This document shows positions 1 to 9,323 of a stretch of 64,000 nt of DNA, piece by piece; positions within the stretch are counted from its first letter, which is position 1, and every line of letters starts with the position of its first letter. Under the pieces are notes generated by a model, which saw nothing but the letters and a program-made list of their open reading frames with translations, did no database searches and had not been told where the DNA came from. Made by a program: the position numbers and the translations under genes. This stretch comes from Metaphire vulgaris (lineage: Eukaryota > Annelida > Clitellata > Crassiclitellata > Megascolecidae), in NCBI GenBank assembly GCA_018105865.1, contig CM030852.1, positions 12,511,845 to 12,575,844 of the forward strand. The letters run 5' to 3'.

Positions 1-1
1 A

Positions 2-556
2 TCGTTTGCGCGGTATATTTTATATTCACTTGGTACAAGTATACCATTCTGGCAAGAGTGGTTTTTTCATGCCTCGCGTTACGATCCTCGTGTGGACGAT
101 CGGATGTATCGGTATAGAGTTAATTTGCATCTGAGTGAGTTGAATGAGTTCAAGGTTGAATCGATTCTTGACGTGAATGCAACTAATGAACGCAACATTA
201 CGTCAAGTGATATAGAACACTTCACGTTCTTCTTTATGAACCACTCACCAGGAAGATGTGATGATTTTGACTTATTCAAGTTAACGATTGAACGCAGGAG
301 CAACATCGCCAAGCATTTAGCAGCAGGGTACAGCGCTTCGGATGAAGGATTGTTTGGAGAGTTTCTATCAAACAGGGGAGATCGAGCATCCTATTTTTCG
401 GATACAGTGAGGTGTAGCGCTTCATCAGGCCGTGAAGATATTGGTGGCTTTATGGAAGTTTCATATTATTACGACAGCGAAAACTATCAACTAATTGCTG
501 GTTTGGCGAGTAACGACGTGAATGACCAAGTCTACATTGTGGAATGCGTTCCGTGA
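2..556 (+). CDS. Family A copy A1: 3' part of exon 2, secreted propeller-like protein (partial)
   Basis: The frame is open from base 2 to the stop at 554-556, so this is the 3' end of a family A exon 2 whose start lies outside the window. The encoded C-terminal half aligns along its length with the intact copies at 40.5 and 52.1 kb: YDPR, the NAT and NIT sequons, GRCDDFDLFKLTIERRS, HLAAGYSAS and the ending DQVYIVEC. Two cysteines present in A4 and A6 are absent here (NER instead of NEC, NYQ instead of NCQ). The family is inferred to be secreted and beta-propeller-like. No function is known. The canonical AATAAA seen after A4 and A6 is mutated here to AATAGA (about 603). Confidence 0.75.
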   Translation, partial: SFARYILYSLGTSIPFWQEWFFHASRYDPRVDDRMYRYRVNLHLSELNEFKVESILDVNATNERNITSSDIEHFTFFFMNHSPGRCDDFDLFKLTIERRSNIAKHLAAGYSASDEGLFGEFLSNRGDRASYFSDTVRCSASSGREDIGGFMEVSYYYDSENYQLIAGLASNDVNDQVYIVECVP

Positions 557-1993
557 TGACCAGCAACTCTAACACCTTGTTTTCACCTGGTTTTCCTTTT
601 GGAATAGATATTCGGCCTTTGATCGCATCTTGAAAAGTAGTTCAAAATAGACATTGGAATAATCACTAGAATACGATTTTTGCCCTCATCCTACGAGAAG
701 GGATTATTAATCCGTATGTCGAAGCTACTAAGTATCTCAGTCATGTAAAAATATGTTCATGAATACACTAATGTAGATAAACAGTAGAATAAATAAAGCT
801 GACTGATATCAAATGTTTAAGCTACGATCATCATGATGAAAAAATTATTTGATATTGGATGCAGTTAAATACTTTAATTTCTTCGATTCGATTTTATTTT
901 CATTCAAGGTTTGTACCAATTTATGCTTAGAATTGCTGAACCTCTCTAGAAACGTTTTCTTTTATTTCAGTTCAGGCTGCGAGAAATTGATTCTTGCTAT
1001 ACATTGTCACACCCATATCTTAGGCACTCATCATCAATTATGCTTTGTTAATGAATATGATATACAGTACTATTTCTTTGTGTTATCAAATGCGTTTCTT
1101 CGTGGCGTTCAACGTTTACTGTCCACTTTCCGAAAGTAGGATTTTTTAAGTCCGTTGAAATGTCTACTACTTCGAAAAGTCATGTTCTATGAATTCACAT
1201 GCAATGGATTTTAGGGGTGTACAGAATATTTAGCTGCATTGGAAAATTTGCAAGGCACCACGATGGTAAATAATTTATATTGGCGTCTATAGTAGTCAGG
1301 ACCAAACATAATGTCTCAAGCGAAGAAACTTACGTATAAATAAATAAAGGCCTCAGTATATGTATAGTTGCTATAATCTGGAGTGGATCGGCCGCATTCG
1401 TATCTTGTTTAAGTTCTTGACCGTGGGACAGGTCGCATATACCTGGCATGGCCGTTGCTCCACATCGGGTCCCAACTGGGCGTCTCGCAGCCGTTTGCCG
1501 TCACGCTGAGTATTTTGGTTCCTAAATATCTATTGCCATTAAGAATGGGCGAAGGATCTAAATATACAGTAGAATAGAGTTCGATATCATATGATGCCTA
1601 TGGCCTAATTACCAAAAAGCGACCGCACGTTACTTCCCCAAATAAAATACACGTATTATACGTATATTACGTCCAAAATTGAAATACCGTGCGTCTATCG
1701 TACGTAAAATACGTTGACGGTGACGTCAGGTTTCGACACTATTCGACGCCACTTCCCTAATACTTTTATAAAGCTGTGTGATGAAGCCGTGTGATGTGAG
1801 CAAGGTGTCGTTGCAATAGTATTATTTTCCAGTGGAAGTTACCGGTTCACACTATATTATTATACAGACAGGACGCGCAGTGTAAATGTCACAGTTCCGT
1901 TGTATTTACTTTTCAATACAAATAGCGACAAACTGTTTACACTAAGTGAAGTTGAATGTCTTGGTCCTTTGGTCAATGGCTACGACGATCCAA
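557..1993. other. A-unit 3' flank, no gene seen
   Basis: This stretch resembles the 3' flanks of A3 (7.1-7.9 kb), A4 (41.5-42.1 kb) and A6 (53.1-53.8 kb). Shared pieces include the run around a GCGAGAAATTGATT motif. The 96-codon open frame at 849-1139 lies in this flank and is not conserved as a frame in the other copies. I see no coding signal. Confidence 0.5.
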
Positions 1994-1997
1994 TTAA

Positions 1998-2069
1998 CCC
2001 CTCAACTGGGGATCCCGGATATATCCGTCCATTTTACATTGAGTTACAGTTAAATACACGGTTAAGGGG
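1998..2069. mobile_element. 72-bp TTAA-flanked miniature element (piggyBac-type MITE)
   Basis: A 72-bp sequence lies between two TTAA tetranucleotides (1994-1997 and 2070-2073). It starts CCCCTCAACTGGGG and ends CGGTTAAGGGG, so its ends are inverted CCCCT/AGGGG. The same element, also 72 bp, is at 53429-53500, and a left-truncated copy is at about 11732-11783. TTAA target duplication plus CCC termini is the piggyBac signature. Confidence 0.65.
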
Positions 2070-2149
2070 TTAAGCGATGACTAATATAAGGATCAGACAG
2101 CTGAGGATGTAAATTAACTTTTAGACGACTTGAATGTCGAAAAGGAACC

Positions 2150-2335
2150 AAAGCCAGGGTTTAACCTAGGCCGTTTCCGGGAGGGGGGAATTGCCGTTTT
2201 TTCTCCTCCGGAAATTTCAAATTCCCCCCGGAAATTTTGACATACTACATCAACTAACAGCAGCCCCTAGCTGACTTTTCCCCGGCTTTGTCAGTTTCCC
2301 TCCCGGCTTTGTCGGTCCCCCCCCGTGGAGTCCAT
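2150..2335. repeat. Dispersed repeat with CCCCGGAAATTT motifs
   Basis: The block carries repeated CCGGAAATTT and CCCGGCTTTGTCAG motifs. It matches blocks at 20590-20715 and 27280-27405 in family B units 0 and 1. No coding potential is seen and the class is unknown. Confidence 0.5.
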
Positions 2336-2639
2336 CAGTTGGTCACTAATCTGTCAACAATAATTTAATCAAACTGTCGTTAATGTATGCGGTGCAATAT
2401 ATTCAGGCCCGTCGGAACGACTTTTTTAGCAGGGGTACATTTCGCTGACCATTTGATAAACTGATATGTTTTAACTGTTCCTCTTTTTGACTCCGACGCA
2501 AGGGAATTAACTGCAGCCACAACTTTTGCCTTCCAGCGGGTGCTGTGCACTCCGTGTTTTTCCAGCTGCGGGTGCACCCTCAGTTCCGTCTGACCTGAGT
2601 ATATCCGCGGATTTTCCGGTGGAATGTCTACGATATTGG

Positions 2640-3178
2640 GTCAGCTGGATGCGACTGCAGAGAACGCTTCTTTCAGAATTTCCGTTTCAACTTAAACGAA
2701 CACTCTTGACGGCGATATACAAAAACGTTCTGTACGATATGATAGCAACAGCCATTTCCGATACAGACCAAGTAAGTAAGTAAGTAAGTAAAGTAAGAGC
2801 GTTCTTATTGTCTGAGTCTTAATATGAAAAAGTGAAGCGAACTGCGTCCACTGTCGACATGGCAACGCCAAAGTCAGAAGCACTGTTCACAGCGTTGACG
2901 CCTCTACGGATCGGAAGATGATCTTTAGTGTCCAGGATGGATGTTCGCCGTCGTGACTGCAGAGAACGACCTTCTTTCAACAGAATTTAGTAGTCTTATG
3001 TTTCAACTTATACAAACACTCTCAAAACCCATACAGCGGCTACACTATAACTTCTCTCAAAGAACACGTAACGGCGATATACAAAGACGTCCTGTACGAT
3101 ATGATAGCAACAGCCATTTCCGATACAGACCAAGTAGTAGGCACATCTCGCATTCCGCTACAGCGGCTACACTATAAC
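2640..3178. repeat. Imperfect tandem duplication, about 362-bp offset
   Basis: A segment centred on GATATGATAGCAACAGCC occurs at about 2735 and again about 362 bases downstream, with flanking homology starting at GACTGCAGAGAACG. The first copy runs into GTAAGTAAGTAAGTAA. Open frames differ between the two copies, so a shared protein is not supported. Confidence 0.5.
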
Positions 3179-3239
3179 GTCTCTCTGTTATGACATTCAA
3201 ATGAATGTCCGTCTATTTCTATCATCATTCAGGCCTATC

Positions 3240-3953
3240 TGAGCAAAGACGGTATATGCCGGAAGAATGGTAGTGCCCATATATCTGAGATGGACTATGC
3301 ATGCCCGGTGATCTTAGGAAAAGTATATACTTTTGTCTATAGAAAAGCGATTATTCTTCGATGGACGAAAAAAACAAAGAGCTCCCAAGCACTCTACTGA
3401 CTGTAGGCCTATGTTCTGCGCCTTTCAAGAGTCATTCGAACTTTTAAAAGCAATCTGGCAAAGCGCTCCTGGTGTTGGTTTTATTCACTTCAAACGTAGT
3501 AGGTCTATCACAACATAATAGGCCTAAAGCAGGCCAAATTTTGGACTCAACGAGGTTGCATTGTAGTAGCGCATTAGAAGGACACGTTGTCTAATACAAT
3601 CCGCCATTATGTCAATGACGCACATCTGTTTAATATGGTAAGAAATTTATCGATTCCACGCCAAACAACTGTGGACCTTATGTGTAGCACAGCTGTTTAT
3701 TATATTGTAAATGGCTTTAGCCTACGCCGAACATAAAATTAAAGCATAAAACGAAGATCAAAACTTCAAAGACTCGACATGCCCAAGGCAACTCAAGGAA
3801 TCAATATATTGACAACAGTTTATAAATAGTAGCTTATGCATAATGTTCAGAGGCCGCTAGGCACAGACCATCAGAAACAAAATAGAAGCTGTGTTTTTGC
3901 AGTTTCCTCTGACAGAAACATATTGTTATGAATCTGTAAATATCCTTGAATAT

Positions 3954-4016
<63 letters not shown>

Positions 4017-4217
4017 ATATATATATAAATACTCAGTTTATATACACACACACATATATATATACTCTGTTCCAGGCAAACATTCAGTTTACTGACATAA
4101 TTGAAGGCGTATGATGTCTTTTTGACCTTTTATGTTTCACTTGCTATGTCACTACAAAACATCCTATTCAAATAAACTTCGTAACATAATTTATTATGTT
4201 GCGACAGACCAACGGCA
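3240..4217. other. A-unit 5' flank with (TA)n tract
   Basis: This region aligns with the upstream flanks of A6 (about 49.2-50.8 kb) and A8 (about 61.2-62.1 kb). An (AT)n microsatellite occupies about 3953-4027. The promoter-like block ending ACTTGCTATG and the following TTATTATGTTGCGAC stretch are shared with A6 and A8. In those genes exon 1 follows about 150 bp later. Here it runs straight into exon 2 sequence. Confidence 0.5.
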
Positions 4218-4646
4218 TTTTTATTTCTATTGCAACATGAACGGAACACTCATTCGCAGAATATCATCTGTGCGGAATGTCATCTATGAGCTTTTTACGC
4301 CATTCCGTCAAAGTTTTTTAATTTCATTCCTCACATTACGATGCTCGTGTGAATGATAGGACGGGTGACAATGACGCTCATTTGTATCTGAGTGAGTTGA
4401 ATGACTTCAACGCTGAATCAAGTCTTGACGCGGATACAACTAAAGAACGCAATATTACGTCTAGTAATAAAGAACGCTTTTCGTCCTTCTTTATGGGTCG
4501 CTCACCGGGGAAATGCGAAGATTTTGATCTATTCAAACTAACGATTGAACGCAGGAGCAAAAGCCCCAAGCATTTAGCAGCAGGATACAGCGCTTCGGAT
4601 GAAAGATGGTTTGACGAACTTCTATCAAACGGAGGGGATCGATTCT
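4218..4646 (+). pseudogene. Family A copy A2: promoter-exon 2 fusion relic
   Basis: Exon 2 homology begins abruptly inside the protein at YFYCNMNGTLIRRIS, directly after the shared 5' flank. Exon 1, the intron and the 5' third of exon 2 are therefore deleted. The reading frame breaks once near 4315-4335, where the frame ending at 4356 hands over to the one open at 4349-4648. It stops at GATCGATTC followed by TAA, where other copies continue. The second frame preserves NDFNAESSLD, ERNITSS, GKCEDFDLFKLTIERRS and HLAAGYSASDERW. This is a clear family A pseudogene. Confidence 0.8.
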
Positions 4647-4648
4647 AA

Positions 4649-5160
4649 TTACATAGACAGCAAAAAAGGAGATTCCTATAATAGATTCGTTCCTCATTTC
4701 TTGCCGCGGGCCGGATTAGAGTTATTGGCGGGCCGGATACGTCCCGCGGGCCGTACTTTGGAGACCCTGGTTTATTGTGTTAAAAGCTGTGACCATCCTA
4801 GCAAAATAGAGGCCGCGAGGCCCAAACCACCCAAAACACAATAGGAGCTCTGTCGTTGCCAATTTCTATAACATAGACATAGGGCTTATTGTTTTAAAGC
4901 TATAAAATGCTGTATTTGAATTCTTAAATACAATAGAAATTGCAGCGAATTTGAGTTAGATGAATACCGGACGACCAGACGTACAATAAAGCATGATTTC
5001 TTTGTTTCACCAACAATCCACGCAATGTATACATTGTAGCCCTATCTTTAACAACAACGATAGGGCTAGATCCCTATCCAAGGACTCTAATCCGGCCCGC
5101 GGCAAAAAATGAGAAACAAATCTATTATAGGCATCTCCTTTATCGCCGTATATGTAATAG
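4649..5160. repeat. About 80-bp inverted repeat pair bounding a 512-bp segment
   Basis: The left arm (about 4649-4727, containing GCCGCGGGCCGGATTAGAGT) is repeated in inverted orientation at about 5079-5160, with several mismatches. The segment begins exactly where the A2 reading frame is lost. It could be a TIR element with long termini. The interior also contains a module shared with other A-unit flanks (GAGGCCGCGAGGCC), so an inversion/duplication is an alternative. No clear target-site duplication is visible. Confidence 0.45.
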
Positions 5161-5325
5161 AGATCTATCTAGATAGATAGGAAATGTAGCCTACACGTTT
5201 AGCCTAAATTCTTGAATAAATTTTGAGGCAAAATACGTTTGGGTATTAGTTTGTGAACAGTCGCGACTGAGTGAAATCTTGACGAGGCAAAGTTGAAAGT
5301 TCAGTTAAATCGCTTTTCCGTGGAA

Positions 5326-5845
5326 ATGTCGTCTTTTTTCGGTCGAGCGATGATTCTTCTGTTGGTCGTTGATTTAAATCGATCGTTTGCTTCGATCTTT
5401 TACGATAACGTCACCGAAACAGAACATGAATACGATTATTCTGGAGACGTCGCCGATACAGAATACGATTTAAATCGATCGTCTCGTCCCTTCTATTACG
5501 ACAAAGTCACCGACACAGAATATGAAGTGGTATCACTGGAGAAAAGTAAGTCAAGATAACGCTAGATAACATTGTATTGTATTCGCCGGACCATGCATTT
5601 TCAAACCGCAATAAGACTATGAATGACTATTTGAAATAGGATGCTGGCCTTTCAGGATAGTTGCAACCCGAGTTTGAGTCATCATCTACAGTAATTGCGT
5701 TTAGGAGCGCTTGACCATTAGCAAACAGCCACAGCGTCTCAGATATTCAATCGAAAGTACATCTGCAAGAGGAACAACCATACAGCGTCGCTCGATTATT
5801 TTGAGCTGAGTGCGATTATAATGGATGACGGATATCTACATTGCA

Positions 5846-5923
<78 letters not shown>

Positions 5924-5937
5924 TATAATAATTATTA

Positions 5938-5989
<52 letters not shown>

Positions 5990-7132
5990 GCTAGACGATT
6001 TATATAGCGCAATAAGCATGGAAAAATGGCCAAAGGCAAGAGCGCTTTACAATACAACGTATACCCGATAGAGCATAATAGTTCGATTTTAAATAATGCA
6101 TTATAAGAGAGAGAAGCGGCATTTGGCGTTATAATGTTTCGCTATTTTTCAGAAAATTTTCAAATCATCTCGATTATGGATGTTAATCCATTTAGACTTA
6201 CTTCGGTCACTAAATTCGAACATTTCGTCGCCGTTCTATGTAAATGTAGAATGCAGATTGGAGGCTTTTATCAGATTCTTTCGCATATTCGCATTTATGA
6301 AGACATGCAACCGTTTAACCTACTCTTTGCAATAAGCATGGGCGATATAGGCAATCCACTTGAGATGGCACGGAACGAAAAAGCAGAGAGTCTCTTTGTA
6401 ATCAGCTACCCAACAGGTATTTGGCAGGTAAAATGGGAAGACCATTTGGTGAGAGAGTTCTCATGTCCATTGGATGGCATAACAGTGTATCCAAGTTTTC
6501 TTTCATTCACAAATGACGGAAACGTGCTAATAATTGCCGAACCTGATGATCTTCTATACGTTTGCAACATGAACGGAAAACTCATTCGCAAAATATTTGT
6601 GCAGAAAATTTCCTATGCACTTCATACATCATCCAGACAAACTTGGCACTTTCATTCTTTGCATTACGATCCTCGCATGAATGATCCAATGGGCGACAAC
6701 AAATTTCATTTGTATCTGAGTGATTTGAATGATTTCAGCGTAAAATCGATTCTTGGCGTGAATGCAACTAATGAACGCAACATTACGTCAAGTAATGTAT
6801 ACAGAACGCGTTTCGTTCTTCTTTATGAGTCCCTCGCCAGGGAGATGTGAAGATTTTGATTTATTCAAGTTAACGATTGAACGCAGAAGCAAAAACTCCA
6901 AGCATTTAGCAGCAGGATACAGCGCTTCCGATGAAAGGTTGTTTGGGGAGTTTCTATCAAACAGCAGAGATCGATTCTCTTACGAATCTCGTGGAGGGAG
7001 GTGCATCGTTGATTCGCTTGAATTGGAGTTGGTAATAATGCGCGTTTCGCATTATTACGACGGCGAAAACAATCAACTAATTGTTGGTCTGTCGAGTGGA
7101 TTACAGTCTACATTGTCGAATGTGATCCGTGA
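5326..7132 (+). pseudogene. Family A copy A3: two-exon secreted propeller-like gene with two frameshifts
   Basis: Exon 1 is 5326-5545 (ATG TCG TCT, phase 1 donor A|GTAAGT). Exon 2 starts at 6153 after CTATTTTTCAG and joins in frame (K-N-F-Q-I-I-S-I-M-D-V). Exon 1 encodes a signal peptide with core AMILLLVV. It is 96 nt longer than in the other copies because the DLNRS...FYYD..TDTEYE segment is duplicated in frame. Exon 2 is intact to about 6795, where extra bases around ATGTATACAGAACG shift the frame. It continues in another frame to about 7100, where a small deletion before GTCTACATTGTC shifts it again, short of the ancestral stop at 7130-7132. The poly(A) hexamer is also altered (GATAAA). 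The starts of the open frames at 6134 and 6762 are artefacts of intron or frameshift sequence. Confidence 0.8.
5846..5989. repeat. (TTA)n microsatellite in the A3 intron, with a LINE-type 3' tail
   Basis: A pure TTA tract with one interruption is followed by GCTAGACGATTTATATAGCGC and an AGAGCGCTTTAC segment. Read on the minus strand this is the common LINE 3' end (GCGCTATATAAAT) followed by the (TAA)n tail. Similar tail-plus-microsatellite arrangements occur at 8.66, 14.13, 25.75 and 32.25 kb. Confidence 0.6.
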
Positions 7133-8497
7133 TGACCAGAAACTCTGTATTTTCCTTTTGCGATAAATATTCGACGTTTGATCGTATCTTGAAAAAGCAG
7201 GAGAAAACTAGACATATCGGAATAATCACTAGTAGACTAGTTTTTCCCTTCCTATGATAGTGGATTCCCCATTTAAAAATTCATATATTGAATCTGCTAA
7301 ATAGTTTAGTCATCTTTAATAAACAAGTTAAGAATGTAACACGTATCTTTAAACTTGGCGAGAACTATGTTATTTCCAGAAAGAATGCACGAATTGACAA
7401 TCATACGAATGTAGATAAACGACGTAGATGAAAAATATAACATATAAAGCTGTCAAAATGCTTCTTGCGATTAATCATAATGAGATTAAATAATTCGTGC
7501 TTATTTGTATCATTTCTGATCTTCTCTACAAACGCCTTCTGGATTGTTATAAACCCTTTCCTATTTCATTTTAGGCTGCGAGAAATTGATTTCGATATAC
7601 GATGTTACACCCCCTATTTAGGCATTCATTATCAATTATGCATTGTTAAATTTATATGATACTGTATACTGTTACTTTTTATTGACAAATGTATTTCTCA
7701 AACACGTCTTCGTGTCGTTCAACGTTTACTGTCCAGTGAAAATAGGACAGTTAAGTCCGTTGATATGTCTACAACATCGAAAAGGAACGGTCTGTGAATT
7801 TACTAGTAATGGGTTTTGGGGGCGTACTGAATATTTAGCAGCATTGGAAAATTTCCAAAGCCCCATGATGGTAGATAATTAATTAATTTATATTGGCATC
7901 TAATGGCAAAAACCAAACATAATGTCTCAAACGATGAAACTTAAATATAAATAAATAAATAAAGGCCACTCTACTGTATATGTATTTATTATAATCTGCT
8001 CTGGGCGGGTCGGCCGCTTTCATTTTAAAGAGAACAGCAAAATAAAGAGAAAAACGAAATTTAAATGCATCCAGATTTCACACTATTTACTGGAATAACA
8101 TTTCCTTACATCGGTTAGACAACAAAGATTCATTTCAAACAGATGTTTTGATTAAAAGCATATTATGTCGGCATAAGATAGTTCATGTTCAGTGTAATAT
8201 TTCTAAAGCTCGGGGGTTAGCAACAAAGTCGTTGGTAATTATAATTAATTGAAGAGGAATAGTGTTTCTTCAGCCGAAACGCTCACTCGTCTTATGATTA
8301 CAATGCATTCGTTGTCACTCTCAGCCATCTGGGCACTGGTATTCTATCTGAACGATAAAGTTCTGACACTAATATATTTTTGACGGCAAAATGAAGAGAA
8401 ATGAAGTCAACGCCAGAATAAATTTATGACTGAGGAGTATACGTTTAGCGTGTTAGTCTGTTAAACCGCGACAGAGTGAAATCCGGACGACCATATA

Positions 8498-8541
<44 letters not shown>

Positions 8542-8731
8542 ATAATAATAATGAACAATAATAATGTGATTTTACCATTGGTTTTGAGCTCAGTATCCCT
8601 GTGTGAAAACCAATGATGTAACCATATGTAATGATGTAACCATATGTAACCATTTCAACTTGTTAAGCGCTCTTGTCTTGGACCTTAGTCTTTCAAATTG
8701 AGACTAAAAATTGTCAACGCGCTAAAAAACG

Positions 8732-8764
<33 letters not shown>

Positions 8765-9323
8765 TCGCCATATCGCATTCATATTTTAGTTTATCGAGAT
8801 ATCCTTTGGGATGACGTTCTACTGTTTAAATTAAACATGTTCTTCTCCACAAACTGTTTGAATGCTTTTGCCAGACATATCGTTGCTGCGTTAAGCCATT
8901 TATCGATCATTACAAATTTTTTTGACCAAGCCTCGATCGTTACGCGTATGGACAAAATAAAATACGTTAAAATACGTCGTTTTAAGGAATTTTGAGGACC
9001 CTAGGTATTTTTTAAAATATCTGAACAATTAAAGTTCTGATAGAAATATTTTTGGACGACAAAATGCACAAAGAAATCGCGATGACCTTTTTTGCTCGTC
9101 ATAGTTTAAATTAAAAATTAAGCAAAATTTGTTCCTCTTTTTTTTTCGTTTGCTCAGGAAATGGTTAATGGGATGACATTTGACGCAAGCGTGGCTGAAT
9201 AAGAATCAAACATATTTTTGCTCACGTATGCAGGCAAAACGATCGGATAACGTTTAAATTCGTGCGTATGAATAAATACCATAAAATGCGTGTTTACCAA
9301 TGTTTTTGATTTTGATCATATAA
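7133..9323. other. A3 3' flank and intergenic sequence with (TAA)n tracts, no gene seen
   Basis: To about 7.95 kb this matches the A1 3' flank. Trinucleotide tracts lie at about 8497-8555 and 8733-8764. The piece at 8555-8690 resembles 58.75-58.81 kb (GTGATTTTA...AACCAATGATG), a small dispersed repeat. No conserved open frame is seen. Confidence 0.4.

Noticed and set aside
849..1139. 96-codon open frame after A1.
   Set aside because: Lies in the shared 3' flank and is not preserved as a frame at 7.5, 41.9 or 53.6 kb.
6134..6175. Protein start MFRYFSENFQ in A3, and the matching one at 48285 in A5.
   Set aside because: These bases are the intron acceptor (CTATTTTTCAG); in A7 the ATG is replaced by AAG.
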